Of a stretch of 64,000 nt of DNA, positions 13,341-22,354 are shown one piece after another; the stretch's first letter is position 1, and the number at the start of each line of letters is the position of its first letter. The notes below the pieces were generated by a model, which ran no database searches, was not told where the DNA came from, and saw nothing but the letters and a program-made list of their open reading frames with translations. This DNA is from Paraburkholderia hospita. Its GTDB lineage: Bacteria > Pseudomonadota > Gammaproteobacteria > Burkholderiales > Burkholderiaceae. A program made the translations under genes and the position numbers. Location of the stretch: the NCBI RefSeq assembly GCF_002902965.1, contig NZ_CP026107.1, forward strand, positions 2,356,001 to 2,420,000. The letters run 5' to 3'.

Positions 13341-14234
13341 ATGCCTTCCCCACGTCCGTTTCCACGTCTTTTTTCGCAGCGCAAATCCAGCGGACCGCCT
13401 CCATGCAGTTGCGACGCACCCGTAAAGCCCGCGCGTAAGTCCGCACTCAAACAGCGTCTTTCCGCGTTCAACTGGCGCGGCCTCGTGCTGCCGCTCGCCG
13501 CGTTCGCGCTGTGGTGGCTCGTATCGGCGTTGCATCTCGTCAAGAGCGGCTTGCTCGTCAGCCCCGTCGATGTCGCGCGCACTGCCGTTCAGCAGATTCA
13601 AAGCGGCGCGTTACTGCGCGCGCTGTCGGCTTCGCTTGCGCGTGAAGCGAGCGGCTTCGTGATCGGCACGGCGGGCGGCCTGCTGCTCGGCGCGGCGCTC
13701 GGCTTCTCGCGCATCGCGACGCGACTGATCGGTCCGACGTTCGACACCTTCAAGCAAATCTCGCTGTTCGCGTGGATACCGCTGATCTCCGTGTGGTTTG
13801 GTCTCGGCGACATGGCAAAGGTCGTGTTCCTGTCGCTGGCCGCGCTGCTGCCCGTCGCCGCGCACACCTGCGACGGCATCCACGCCGTGTCGCCGCGCTA
13901 TGTCGAAGTCGCACGCGCGTTTCGCTATTCGCGCCTTCAAATGGCCCGCTTCGTGATCCTGCCCGCCGCGCTGCCGTCGATCTTCACAGGCATCTATCTG
14001 GCGCTGATCTACTCGTGGCTCGCGACGCTCGGCGCGGAATATCTGCTGGTGGCGGGCAGCGGGATCGGCAATACGCTGATCGACGGCAGCGAGCAGTTCA
14101 GGATGGACCTCGTGCTGTTTGGAATCATCGTCGTCGGCATCACGGGCTGGGGGCTCAACGCGCTTGCGCGCGGCGTCGAACGGCGTGTGCTTGCGCGGCG
14201 CAGCGGTGCATCGCGCGAACGCGCCGCCGCGTGA
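13341..14234 (+). CDS. ABC transporter permease 2, SsuC type
   Basis: A 297-residue permease with a long basic N-terminal tail (about 45 residues, rich in Pro, Arg and Lys) before the first helix, then six helices and the ATPase-contact loop PRYVEVARAFRYSRLQMARFVILPAALP. It begins 24 bp after permease 1 behind GAGGAC. It is only moderately similar to permease 1, so the two probably form a heterodimer in the inner membrane, or the operon can build two alternative importers. The tail is unusual for the family and may be cytoplasmic. Confidence 0.87.
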   Translation: MPSPRPFPRLFSQRKSSGPPPCSCDAPVKPARKSALKQRLSAFNWRGLVLPLAAFALWWLVSALHLVKSGLLVSPVDVARTAVQQIQSGALLRALSASLAREASGFVIGTAGGLLLGAALGFSRIATRLIGPTFDTFKQISLFAWIPLISVWFGLGDMAKVVFLSLAALLPVAAHTCDGIHAVSPRYVEVARAFRYSRLQMARFVILPAALPSIFTGIYLALIYSWLATLGAEYLLVAGSGIGNTLIDGSEQFRMDLVLFGIIVVGITGWGLNALARGVERRVLARRSGASRERAAA

Positions 14235-14257
14235 CATCAACATTCAGGTAACGGCAT

Positions 14258-15115
14258 ATGACGACGACAGTCTCCGAAGGCATCCGCATCCGCAACGTCA
14301 GCAAACGCTACGCGCAGCAGGACGAAGCGAACGGCACCCTGCTCGTGCTCGACGACATCTCGCTCGATATCGCGCAGGGCGAATTCGTCAGCGTGCTCGG
14401 CGCGAGCGGTTGCGGCAAGTCGACGCTGCTGCGGCTCGTCGCGGGACTCGATCGCGACTATCGCGGCGATATCCGTGTCGACGGCGAGCGCGTGCGCGAC
14501 ACGTCGCTCGAACGCGGCATCGTGTTTCAGGATCACCGGCTGTTCCCGTGGCTCACGGCTTCGCAGAACATACTCGCCGCGTTGCGCAACGCGCCGCTTT
14601 CGACACAGCAAAAGCGCGAAGCCGTCGCCGAGCATGTTGCGCTCGTCGGCCTGGAAGGCTTCGAGCATGCGTATCCGCATCAGTTGTCGGGTGGCATGGC
14701 GCAGCGCGTCGCGATTGCCCGAGGACTCGTGAACCGGCCGCGCGTGCTGTTGCTCGACGAACCGTTCGGCGCGCTCGATGCGCTGACGCGCGGGCGTCTA
14801 CAAAACGAATTGCAGCGCATCTGGCAGCACGAGCGGATCACGATGATTCTCGTCACGCACGACGTCGACGAAGCGATCTATCTGGGTGACCGCGTCGTGA
14901 CGATGGCGCCGCGTCCAGGCCGCGTGAAGCGCATCGCCCACGTCGATCTGCCACGCCCGCGCGAGCGCAGCGATGCGCGCTTCGTGCGGCTGCGCGAGCA
15001 GATCCTCGCCGATTTCACCGACCGGCCCGCGCCCGCCGATCAAGACACGCCTGGCAGCGGCCTGCGCACAAACGCACATGAGCCGCGCATCACGGAATGG
15101 CGCCTTGCGTGGTAA
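14258..15115 (+). CDS. ABC transporter ATPase, SsuB/TauB type
   Basis: A 285-residue ATPase with Walker A GASGCGKST (residues 48-56), Q-loop (VFQDHRLFPWLT), signature LSGGMAQR (143-150), Walker B VLLLDEPFGALDA (from 163) and the switch histidine His201 in VTHD. The sequence follows the nitrate/sulfonate/taurine class. It begins 23 bp after permease 2 and is followed 37 bp later by the FMN monooxygenase, so it energises the importer of this operon. It may also be the missing ATPase for the facing amino-acid-type importer, although its class differs from the usual partner of those permeases. Confidence 0.9.
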   Translation: MTTTVSEGIRIRNVSKRYAQQDEANGTLLVLDDISLDIAQGEFVSVLGASGCGKSTLLRLVAGLDRDYRGDIRVDGERVRDTSLERGIVFQDHRLFPWLTASQNILAALRNAPLSTQQKREAVAEHVALVGLEGFEHAYPHQLSGGMAQRVAIARGLVNRPRVLLLDEPFGALDALTRGRLQNELQRIWQHERITMILVTHDVDEAIYLGDRVVTMAPRPGRVKRIAHVDLPRPRERSDARFVRLREQILADFTDRPAPADQDTPGSGLRTNAHEPRITEWRLAW

Positions 15116-15152
15116 AGCCCGATTTCTTTCGACGTCGATCAAGGAAACTACA

Positions 15153-16529
15153 GTGAGCGAAGCACGACAACACCAAAGACAGATCAGCCTCGGCGCATTC
15201 CTGATGGAAACGGGACACCACATCGCCGCATGGCGCCACCCCGACACGCACGCGACAGGTGGCCTCGACTTCGCGCACTACGCGCAGCTCGCGCAGATCG
15301 CCGAGCGCGCGAAGTTCGACGCGATCTTCTTCGCCGACAGCGTCAGCGTGCGCGACACGCATTTGCCGTCGCTGTCGCGCACGGCGCGCGCGGATCACTT
15401 CGAGCCGCTGACGCTGCTGTCCGCGCTGTCCGTCGTGACTTCGCATATCGGCCTGGTCGCCACGGTTTCCACGACGTTCAACGAACCGTACAACGTGGCG
15501 CGCAAGTTTGCTTCGCTCGATCATCTGAGCGGCGGACGATCCGGCTGGAATCTCGTCACGTCGAGCACGGAGACGGAGGCGCACAACTTCGGTTTCGACA
15601 AGCATCCGGACCACGCGCTGCGCTACGAGCGCGCAAAGGAATTTCACGACGTGGTGACAGGGCTGTGGGATAGCTGGGACGACGACGCGTTCCTGCGCGA
15701 CAAGGCGAGCGGCATCTACTTCGATCCCGACAAGGTGCATGTGCTCGACTATCGCGGCAAGCATTTCAAGGTGCGTGGGCCGCTGAACGTCGCGCGTTCG
15801 CCGCAAGGGCGCCCCGTCGTGATTCAGGCGGGCGCATCCGATGCGGGCAAGGAACTCGCTGCGCAAACGGCCGAAGTGATCTTCGTCGCGCATCAGACGC
15901 TCGACGAAGCGAAGCATTTCTATCGCGACGTGAAAGGTCGGCTTGCGCGCTATGGACGCCGGCCCGAGCATCTGAAGATCATGCCCGGCATTTTTCCCGT
16001 GATCGGCAGAACGCAGCAGGAAGCGCAAGACAAGTTCGACGCGTTGCAGGACCTGATTCATCCGACTGTCGGCCTGCAGTTGCTGTCGAACATGTCGGGC
16101 GGCGTCGATCTGTCGAAGTATGACGTCGACGGGCCCGTGCCTGAATTGCCGGAAACGAACGGCGGCAAAAGCCGGCAACGGCTTCTGCTCGATCTCGCGC
16201 GCCGCGACAATCTGACGATACGCCAGCTATACCTGCGCATCGCGGGCGCGCGCGGGCATCAGCAGGTGATCGGCACGCCGCAGAGCATCGCGGACCAGTT
16301 GCAGCAATGGTTCGAAGAAGAAGGCGCCGATGGCTTCAACATCATGTCGCCGTGGCTGCCTGGTGGACTTAGCGAGTTTGCCGAACTGGTCGTGCCGGAG
16401 TTGCAGCGTCGCGGACTGTTTCGCACCGAATACGCGGGCCGCACGCTGCGCGAGCATCTGGGACTGCCGCGCCCGGAGAACCAGTTCTCGGAATCGACAC
16501 AAGCTGCGCAAGTTGCGCAGACGGCCTGA
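15153..16529 (+). CDS. FMN-dependent monooxygenase, NtaA/SnaA/DszA family
   Basis: A 458-residue luciferase-fold enzyme of the NtaA/SnaA/SoxA(DszA) group, which uses FMNH2 from a separate reductase to oxidise organosulfur or amine compounds in the cytoplasm. The N-terminal GAFLMETGHHIAAWRHPD, the central SGGRSGWNLVTS and the GADGFNIMSPWLPGG region near the C-terminus are family hallmarks. The chosen start is GTG 15153 behind AAGGAA; the open frame extends upstream but only overlaps the ATPase gene. As last gene of a sulfonate-type ABC operon it probably breaks the C-S bond of the imported compound. No flavin reductase gene is nearby. Confidence 0.87.
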   Translation: MSEARQHQRQISLGAFLMETGHHIAAWRHPDTHATGGLDFAHYAQLAQIAERAKFDAIFFADSVSVRDTHLPSLSRTARADHFEPLTLLSALSVVTSHIGLVATVSTTFNEPYNVARKFASLDHLSGGRSGWNLVTSSTETEAHNFGFDKHPDHALRYERAKEFHDVVTGLWDSWDDDAFLRDKASGIYFDPDKVHVLDYRGKHFKVRGPLNVARSPQGRPVVIQAGASDAGKELAAQTAEVIFVAHQTLDEAKHFYRDVKGRLARYGRRPEHLKIMPGIFPVIGRTQQEAQDKFDALQDLIHPTVGLQLLSNMSGGVDLSKYDVDGPVPELPETNGGKSRQRLLLDLARRDNLTIRQLYLRIAGARGHQQVIGTPQSIADQLQQWFEEEGADGFNIMSPWLPGGLSEFAELVVPELQRRGLFRTEYAGRTLREHLGLPRPENQFSESTQAAQVAQTA

Positions 16530-16561
16530 CCGATTGTTCTACGCGCGACGGGGCGAGATGG

Positions 16562-17143
16562 CTACAGACGCCCCGGTCGCGGATCAGCAACGAAGCCGTC
16601 GCGATTGGGCATGCGGACCGACGCCAGCGAATGCGCATCGAGACGCGCGTCGTCCGGCACAATGCCGTTCTGGTTCAGAATCCACGCGCTCACCGCATAG
16701 ACTTCATCCGCGCTGAGCGATTGCGGTGCGTTGTACGGCATCGCGCGGCGGATGTAGTCGAACAGCGTCGTCGCATACGGCCAGTAACTCCCTACCGTGC
16801 GCTTCGGATTCGCTGAAGCGAGCGTGCCGCGTCCGCCAATCAGCTGATCGCCAATCAGCCCTTCTCCCTTCGCACCGTGGCACGCGGCGCATTTGGCCGC
16901 GAAGATTTTGCCGCCCATCGCGACGTCGCCGCTGCCCGCAGGCAGACCGTGACCATCGGGCGCGACGTCGATATTCCATGCGGCGATGTCGGCATCGCTG
17001 ACGGGCGTTCCGATCGCATCGGCCGATTTGCGCAGATCCGCATTCAACGCGGGCCGTTGCCCGTCATTCGATGCGCTCAACGAAGTCGAGCACGCAGCCA
17101 GCGACGCGCAAAGCAAAGACACTCGAAAGATGGACCTAAGCAT
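16562..17143 (-). CDS. cytochrome c lipoprotein, SoxD/SorB-like
   Basis: A 193-residue cytochrome c. It starts with a lipoprotein signal (LAAC, Cys18 as lipid site), has the haem site CAACH (Cys85, Cys88, His89) and a likely axial Met135 in AMPYNAP. The stretch VGSYWPYATTLFDYIRRAMP is characteristic of cytochromes that pair with sulfite dehydrogenases. It should take electrons from the molybdoenzyme encoded just before it and hand them to the respiratory chain at the periplasmic face. The genes overlap by 8 bp (ATGCTTAG), so they are translationally coupled. It converges on the FMN monooxygenase gene with a 32-bp gap. Confidence 0.88.
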   Translation of the reverse strand: MLRSIFRVSLLCASLAACSTSLSASNDGQRPALNADLRKSADAIGTPVSDADIAAWNIDVAPDGHGLPAGSGDVAMGGKIFAAKCAACHGAKGEGLIGDQLIGGRGTLASANPKRTVGSYWPYATTLFDYIRRAMPYNAPQSLSADEVYAVSAWILNQNGIVPDDARLDAHSLASVRMPNRDGFVADPRPGRL

Positions 17144-18413
17144 TTTTCACGCTTCCATCGGCGCCGATGCGCCACTGATGAATGCCGTTGTAGTGATAGT
17201 TCGAATTCAGCCCACGCGCCTGTACCAGCGCCTCGCGCGTTGGTTGCACATAACCGGTCGAATCAGTGGCGCGCGACAGAATGACTGTGGGCTCGCCGTT
17301 CCAGACCCAGCCCGATTGAAAGCGCGTCAACGCGCGATCGCGCGGCGTGTCGTCGAGCGCCGCGTCCTGCCAGGTCTTTCCACCATCCGTCGATACTTCG
17401 ACGCGGCGAATCGCGCCGCGCCCCGACCACGCGAGACCGACAATCGGATAAAAGCCGTGCACTGTCAGCTTTTGCCCCGACGACGGCCGCGTAATCACCG
17501 ACTTCGCGTCCATCTCGAACACGAACTGCCGCGCGGTTCCATCCGGCAACAGCCCCGTGTATTTCGACGTTTCCTCGCGCGTCTCCAGCGGCGCATCGAC
17601 GATCTTCAGCCGCCGCAGCCACTTCACGTTCGTATTGCCTTCGAAGCCCGGCACGAGCAGCCGCAGCGGATAACCGTTCTCCGGCCGCAGGCGCTCGCCG
17701 TTTTGCGCATAGACGACGAGCGCGCGGTCGAGAATCCGGTCGAGCGGCAAACTGCGTGTCATCGCGGCAGCATCGGCGCCTTCGGCGAGCAGCCATTTCG
17801 GTGCGCGTCCGTCCGTCGCCGCCGCGAGTCCGCCCGTCGCTTCGAGCAAGGTCGAAAGACGCACACCCGTCCATTCGCAACACGACAGCAGTCCGTGCGT
17901 GATCTGCACAGGCAGGCCGCTCGGGCCTTTCCATTCGCTCCCCGTGTTGCCCGAGCATTCCAGGAAATGAATCCGCGACTCGGACGGCAGACGCAGCAGA
18001 TCGTCCATCGTGAACAACTTCGGCTCGCGCACGAGACCGTGCACGACGAGGCGATGCGCGTCGGGATCGATATCCGGCACGCCCGAATGGTGACGCTCGT
18101 ACACGAGCCCGTTCGGCGTGATCGTGCCGTGCAGGTCCGCGAGCGGCGTGAGCGACGAGGCCGCGCCCGGCATCGGCCATGCGCGCGCCGCGCGGCGCAC
18201 CACGTTCGCTTCGCGCGGCGACGGCTGCCCATACGGATGATCGAGGATCGGCGCGCCAGGCGTTTGCGTCCACGGATCGACGTTCAGCGGGCGCAACAGC
18301 GTCGCCGCCTTCACACTGGGCGCGACCAGCGCGGAAAGCGCCAGCCCGCCGAGCATCCGGCGACGCGGCAACGCGGGAGCGGTTTTGGATTCAGGAATCG
18401 GCGGATTGGACAT
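17136..18413 (-). CDS. sulfite dehydrogenase molybdoenzyme subunit, SoxC/SorA-like
   Basis: A 425-residue protein of the sulfite oxidase family. A Tat-type signal (Arg17-Arg19 followed by a hydrophobic stretch) directs it folded to the periplasm. Cys153 in LECSGNTG is the expected molybdenum ligand; the C-terminal third matches the Mo-co dimerisation domain (RRVEVSTDGGKTW). It oxidises sulfite to sulfate and passes electrons to the cytochrome c encoded downstream. ATG 18413 overlaps the end of the preceding permease gene by 23 bp; there is no clear ribosome site. The position suggests detoxification or use of sulfite freed from organosulfur compounds taken up by the neighbouring importers. 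Confidence 0.88.
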   Translation of the reverse strand: MSNPPIPESKTAPALPRRRMLGGLALSALVAPSVKAATLLRPLNVDPWTQTPGAPILDHPYGQPSPREANVVRRAARAWPMPGAASSLTPLADLHGTITPNGLVYERHHSGVPDIDPDAHRLVVHGLVREPKLFTMDDLLRLPSESRIHFLECSGNTGSEWKGPSGLPVQITHGLLSCCEWTGVRLSTLLEATGGLAAATDGRAPKWLLAEGADAAAMTRSLPLDRILDRALVVYAQNGERLRPENGYPLRLLVPGFEGNTNVKWLRRLKIVDAPLETREETSKYTGLLPDGTARQFVFEMDAKSVITRPSSGQKLTVHGFYPIVGLAWSGRGAIRRVEVSTDGGKTWQDAALDDTPRDRALTRFQSGWVWNGEPTVILSRATDSTGYVQPTREALVQARGLNSNYHYNGIHQWRIGADGSVKNA

Positions 18414-19131
18414 GAGAGAACCGGGTGATTCGCGAGTGCGCGTCGGGCGTATTGCGACGCCACCTGCCATCGAGCAAGCGCGTCGCGCAAAATTGCAACG
18501 CGGAGCACAGCAGCAGATAAACCAGACCGACGAACAGGAATATCTGCACGGGATAGACCATCAGCCGGTTATTGACCTGGTTGGCGAGAAACGTGAACTC
18601 AGGCACGCCGACGATATACGCAAGCGACGTGTCCTTGATCAGCGACACCCACTGGTTCACGAACGACGGCGTCATGATCCGCACGGCCTGCGGCAACAGC
18701 ACGTAGCGCAACGCCTGCCAGCGCGTGAGGCCCAGCGACAAAGCCGCCTGCTCCTGTCCCGCGCGGACGGCGGCGATGCCCGCCTGCACCGAATGCGACA
18801 GATACGCGCCGCCGATCAGCGCCAGCGCGCATACGACCGTCGCGAGTCCGGGCACGTCGATGTGCAGCAGCATCGGCATCAGAAAGAAGGTCCAGAAGAT
18901 CAGCATCAGGACGGGAATCGCGCGGAAAAAGCCAACGACTGCTATCAGCGCGAGATGCGCCGCGCCGCGCGTCATCGACAGTGCAATGCCGCCCGCGAGT
19001 CCGACCAAAGCGGACAGCAGCGCCGACACAATCGACATCACCAGCGTCAACGCGGCCCCTCCGAGTGGACCATTCGGAAATGTGCCGAGCAGCAGATAAC
19101 GCAACGTCGGCAACCAGTCGATTGCGCTCAT
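18391..19131 (-). CDS. amino-acid-type ABC permease (HisM family)
   Basis: A 246-residue inner-membrane permease of the polar amino-acid class. It has the hallmark RAIPVLMLIFW region and the ATPase-contact loop EQAALSLGLTRWQALRYVLLPQAVR. ATG 19131 overlaps the stop of the partner permease by four bases (ATGA). It overlaps the start of the molybdoenzyme gene at its 3' end, so uptake and sulfite oxidation genes are one transcription unit. No amino-acid-type ATPase gene is present in this unit. Confidence 0.88.
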   Translation of the reverse strand: MSAIDWLPTLRYLLLGTFPNGPLGGAALTLVMSIVSALLSALVGLAGGIALSMTRGAAHLALIAVVGFFRAIPVLMLIFWTFFLMPMLLHIDVPGLATVVCALALIGGAYLSHSVQAGIAAVRAGQEQAALSLGLTRWQALRYVLLPQAVRIMTPSFVNQWVSLIKDTSLAYIVGVPEFTFLANQVNNRLMVYPVQIFLFVGLVYLLLCSALQFCATRLLDGRWRRNTPDAHSRITRFSHVQSADS

Positions 19132-19859
19132 GCGGTGCCTCGCTGCCACGCGTGCGCGCTGCGGCGCTTCCAGAGAATCAGGCCAACTTCGATCGCTGCG
19201 ATGGTCGCGATATAGAGAACCGTCGCAGCGCCGAATGCCTGGAACGTCTTGAACGTTTCGGTATCGACTTGCCGCGACGTGTATGACAGTTCCGCGAGAC
19301 CGATCGCCATCGTCAGCGACGAATTCTTCACGATGTTCATGTACTGCCCCGCAAGTGGCGGCGTTGCAATACGGATCGCCTGCGGCAGGATCACATAGCG
19401 GAACGTGCCGAGCGGCGCGAGTCCCAACGCGGCGGCGGCCTGATACTGCCCGTCCTTGACGCCGCGCATTCCCGCGCGAAACTCTTCACCGACGAACGTC
19501 GTCGCGTAGCAAGTCAACCCGATCCAGCCCGCGACGAACTCGAACGGCGGCCATGCGAGCGTGAAGGTCCACAACGAAAGCGTATGCGGCGTGTTGAGCC
19601 ATTCCATCCAGCTTTGCGGAAGCAGGGTCGCCGCACCGAAGTACCAGAACAGCAACTGCACAAGCAACGGCGAGTTGCGAAAGACGAGCACATACAGCGC
19701 AGCAACGCGCGTAACGAAGCCGTTACGCGCGTTGCGCGCCATCGCAAGTGTGAAGCCCAGTAGCGTCGCCGACACGATCACGCACGCCGACAACAGCAAG
19801 GTCATCAAGAAGCCGTGCGCGAGCCACCCGACGTACTTCGGTTCCAGCCAGCCGTTCAT
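19128..19859 (-). CDS. amino-acid-type ABC permease (HisQ/GltJ family)
   Basis: A 243-residue permease with the RNSPLLVQLLFWYF motif and the contact loop YQAAAALGLAPLGTFRYVILPQAIR. The start is ATG 19859, seven bases from the stop of the binding-protein gene; the longer open frame to 19991 overlaps that gene and is rejected. With the next permease it forms the heterodimeric membrane part of a polar amino-acid importer. Since the operon ends in sulfite oxidation genes, the transported compound may be a sulfur-containing amino acid or sulfonate analogue; this is inference from context. Confidence 0.88.
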   Translation of the reverse strand: MNGWLEPKYVGWLAHGFLMTLLLSACVIVSATLLGFTLAMARNARNGFVTRVAALYVLVFRNSPLLVQLLFWYFGAATLLPQSWMEWLNTPHTLSLWTFTLAWPPFEFVAGWIGLTCYATTFVGEEFRAGMRGVKDGQYQAAAALGLAPLGTFRYVILPQAIRIATPPLAGQYMNIVKNSSLTMAIGLAELSYTSRQVDTETFKTFQAFGAATVLYIATIAAIEVGLILWKRRSAHAWQRGTA

Positions 19860-19866
19860 ACGTCGT

Positions 19867-20685
19867 TCAGCTCTTCTGCGGATCGCCGATCTTGAACAGA
19901 CGCGGCAACGGCGCGCGGCTGGTCGGGCCGAACCACTGATCGTAGATCTTGCCCGCCGTGCCGTTCGCTTCGAGCCCCTTGAGCGTGTCATCGACCACGT
20001 TCAACAGACGCGTCTCGCCCTTCGGCACGCCCACGCCTTCATAGTCGTTGGAAATCGTGAACGGCGAAATTTCGTAGTTCGCCTTGTCCGGCACGTTCGC
20101 CAGCAGCGCGACCAGCTTGGGGCCGTCCTGCGTGATCGCCTGCACGTTGCCCGTGCGCAGCGCGGCGAATGCGAACGGCGTGTCGTCATACGCGACGATG
20201 GTCGCGCCCGGGAATTGCGCGCGAACCTGTTGCTCGTTCGTCGTGCCTTTATCGGCGCCGACGCGCAGGCTGTTCAGTTGTTGCGGCGTTTTCAGCACGC
20301 CCTTCTTCGCGATGAACTGCGTGCCCGACGCAAAATACGGCGTGCTGAAATCGACTTCTTTCTTGCGCTCGTCGGTGATCGTGAAGTTCGCGAACACCAG
20401 ATCGACCTTGCCCGACTTCAGAAACGCAATGCGGTTAGCGGGATTGGTCGGCTGGATTTCGAGCTTCACGCCGAGTTTGTCCGCGACGGCGCGCGCGTAA
20501 TCGACATCGAGTCCAACAATCTGATTGTTCTTCGGATCGACAAAGCCAAACGGCGGATTGCTGTCGAACGTCGCGACGCGCAGCACACCTGCTTTCTTGA
20601 TGTCGTCGAGACGGTCGGCGTGCGCCGCACTGGAAGCGGCGAGCATCAACCCCATGATGACAGCGCCAGCGAATCGGATTTTCAT
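19867..20685 (-). CDS. amino-acid-type ABC substrate-binding protein (GltI-like)
   Basis: A 272-residue periplasmic binding protein of the SBP_bac_3 family. A signal peptide ends near AHA (residue 22); the mature part starts with IKKAGVLRVATFDSNPPFGF and contains GLDVDYARAVAD, both typical of glutamate/polar amino-acid binders. ATG 20685 has AGAAGG upstream; the open frame to 20775 is not used. It heads the operon binding protein - permease - permease - molybdoenzyme - cytochrome. Ligand specificity is not evident. Confidence 0.9.
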   Translation of the reverse strand: MKIRFAGAVIMGLMLAASSAAHADRLDDIKKAGVLRVATFDSNPPFGFVDPKNNQIVGLDVDYARAVADKLGVKLEIQPTNPANRIAFLKSGKVDLVFANFTITDERKKEVDFSTPYFASGTQFIAKKGVLKTPQQLNSLRVGADKGTTNEQQVRAQFPGATIVAYDDTPFAFAALRTGNVQAITQDGPKLVALLANVPDKANYEISPFTISNDYEGVGVPKGETRLLNVVDDTLKGLEANGTAGKIYDQWFGPTSRAPLPRLFKIGDPQKS

Positions 20686-20831
20686 GGTAAAGACCTTCTG
20701 ATAGTTATGCGTGTAGCGGCGTGCAGCGTGCAACGGCTCATCGCCGATATCGATGATGAGCCGCGACTTTAGCAACGCCCATGCGCGCGACGAACCAATA
20801 AATCGTCACGAGCAAAGCCGTACACGTCATA

Positions 20832-20849
20832 TGCGCCGCATCCGGCGCA
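20832..20849 (-). terminator. hairpin after the outer-membrane factor gene
   Basis: A 7-bp stem TGCGCCG / CGGCGCA with a CATC loop lies six bases after the stop of the 20855-22354 gene. No T run follows, so it may be only part of a termination signal. Confidence 0.4.
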
Positions 20850-20854
20850 ATTCA

Positions 20855-22354
20855 CTATTCAGAAGGTGCCGCCGCCTTTGCAGTCGTCACATCGCCATCC
20901 CAGCCGCCGCCCAATGCTTTCACGAGCATGACGGCGTTTTGTAGCGCGGTGCTGCTGTAATCGAGCGCGATCTTGCGGTCCTGTACTTGCGTCAGTTGCG
21001 TATCGAGCACATCGATGCGGCTCGATGTGCCCGCCGCGAAATTGCGCTGCTGGCTGGCCGCGAGTTCGCCGCTGCGCTGCGCGACGTCAGTCGATGCCGC
21101 CGCCTGGCGCGTCGCGATCTGCACCGCGCTCAGATAATCTTCGACGTCCTGGAACGCGCTCAACACCGTCTGCCGGTACGCGGCGACTTCCTGATCGTAG
21201 TTGGCACGCGCAGCGCGCACCGATGCGCTCGTCGCGCCCGCATCGAACACCGTTTGCGCAACGTCGAATCCAAGCGACCAGAAGCGCGTCGGCAACGAGA
21301 CGAGATGTGCGAGCGAGGTGCCGCTCCAGCCGCCATCCGCCGAAAGCGTGATGGTCGGGAAATAGCCCGCCTTCGCGACGCCGATCTTCGCGTTGTACTG
21401 CGCGACCGTGCGCTCGGCCTGCACGACATCCGGCCGGCGCTGCAACAATGCGGACGGCAGCGAAACGGGCAGCCCAGGCAACGCGAACCGATAGTCCGCC
21501 TGCACCGGCAACGAGAACGCCGCAGGCGCTTCGCCGATCAGCACGGCAATCGCATGCTCATACTGACGGCGCGTGAGTTGCGCGCTCGCGATGCTTTCGT
21601 CGATGGCTTGCAGCGTGTTGTGTGCGGTGCGCACATCGTCATACGACGACACGCCGTGCTTGTACTTCGCTTCCGTCAGCGCGAGCAGTTCGGCGTCGAT
21701 CCGTCGTTCTTCATCGAGGATAGCGAGATCGGCGTCGGCGGCTCGCACGGTGAAATAGTCGACGGCCAGTGTCGCGAGCACACTCAGGCGTTCGCCTGCC
21801 AGTTGAGCATCCGATGCCTGCGCGCTCGCCTCGCTTGCTTCGACGGAGCGCCGCACGCTGCCCCACAAATCCGGCTCCCAGCTCGCCTCCAGTTGCACCG
21901 ATACGCTCTTCGACGCGTAGCTGCTGACGGTTCCGCTCGACGACACCTGTGTCGTGCTGCCACTACCCGAACGTGTACCCGAGCCTGCGAATGACACCGT
22001 CGGAAACAGGCTCGCGCGTGCCGATGCCACCTGGGCGCGCGCTGACCGATACGCCGCGTCGTACTGCGCGAGCGTCTGGTTCGCCTTCAATGCGCGCTCG
22101 CACAGATCGTTGAGCGTCTGGTCGCCGAACATCGTCCACCAGCGGCTGTCCAGCGATGCCGCCGGATCTGGCTGCGCCTGTTGCCAGATTCCGCTCGCGT
22201 CGGGGCTGCTCATTTCCTTGAACGTGGCAGGCACGGCGACGTCGGGCTTTTTGTAGTCGGGGCCGATTGCGCAGCCAGCGCACAGAGTCGCAATGGCGAC
22301 AGCCACGATCGTTCGATGCACACGCCGCATCGTGGGCGTTGCTTTGTCCATCAT
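20855..22354 (-). CDS. RND efflux outer-membrane lipoprotein, NodT family (MdtABC-like system)
   Basis: A 499-residue outer-membrane channel of the TolC/NodT class. The lipobox LCAGC places the lipid on Cys28, followed by AIGPDYKKPDV, the usual mature start. Two repeats of the coiled-coil channel domain follow, with RRPDVVQAE as the conserved turn. It completes the tripartite pump whose periplasmic and inner-membrane parts are encoded just upstream. ATG 22354 overlaps the stop of the RND gene (ATGA), so it is coupled to it. A second, different NodT-type channel gene lies 7.5 kb away at 29942. Confidence 0.92.
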   Translation of the reverse strand: MMDKATPTMRRVHRTIVAVAIATLCAGCAIGPDYKKPDVAVPATFKEMSSPDASGIWQQAQPDPAASLDSRWWTMFGDQTLNDLCERALKANQTLAQYDAAYRSARAQVASARASLFPTVSFAGSGTRSGSGSTTQVSSSGTVSSYASKSVSVQLEASWEPDLWGSVRRSVEASEASAQASDAQLAGERLSVLATLAVDYFTVRAADADLAILDEERRIDAELLALTEAKYKHGVSSYDDVRTAHNTLQAIDESIASAQLTRRQYEHAIAVLIGEAPAAFSLPVQADYRFALPGLPVSLPSALLQRRPDVVQAERTVAQYNAKIGVAKAGYFPTITLSADGGWSGTSLAHLVSLPTRFWSLGFDVAQTVFDAGATSASVRAARANYDQEVAAYRQTVLSAFQDVEDYLSAVQIATRQAAASTDVAQRSGELAASQQRNFAAGTSSRIDVLDTQLTQVQDRKIALDYSSTALQNAVMLVKALGGGWDGDVTTAKAAAPSE

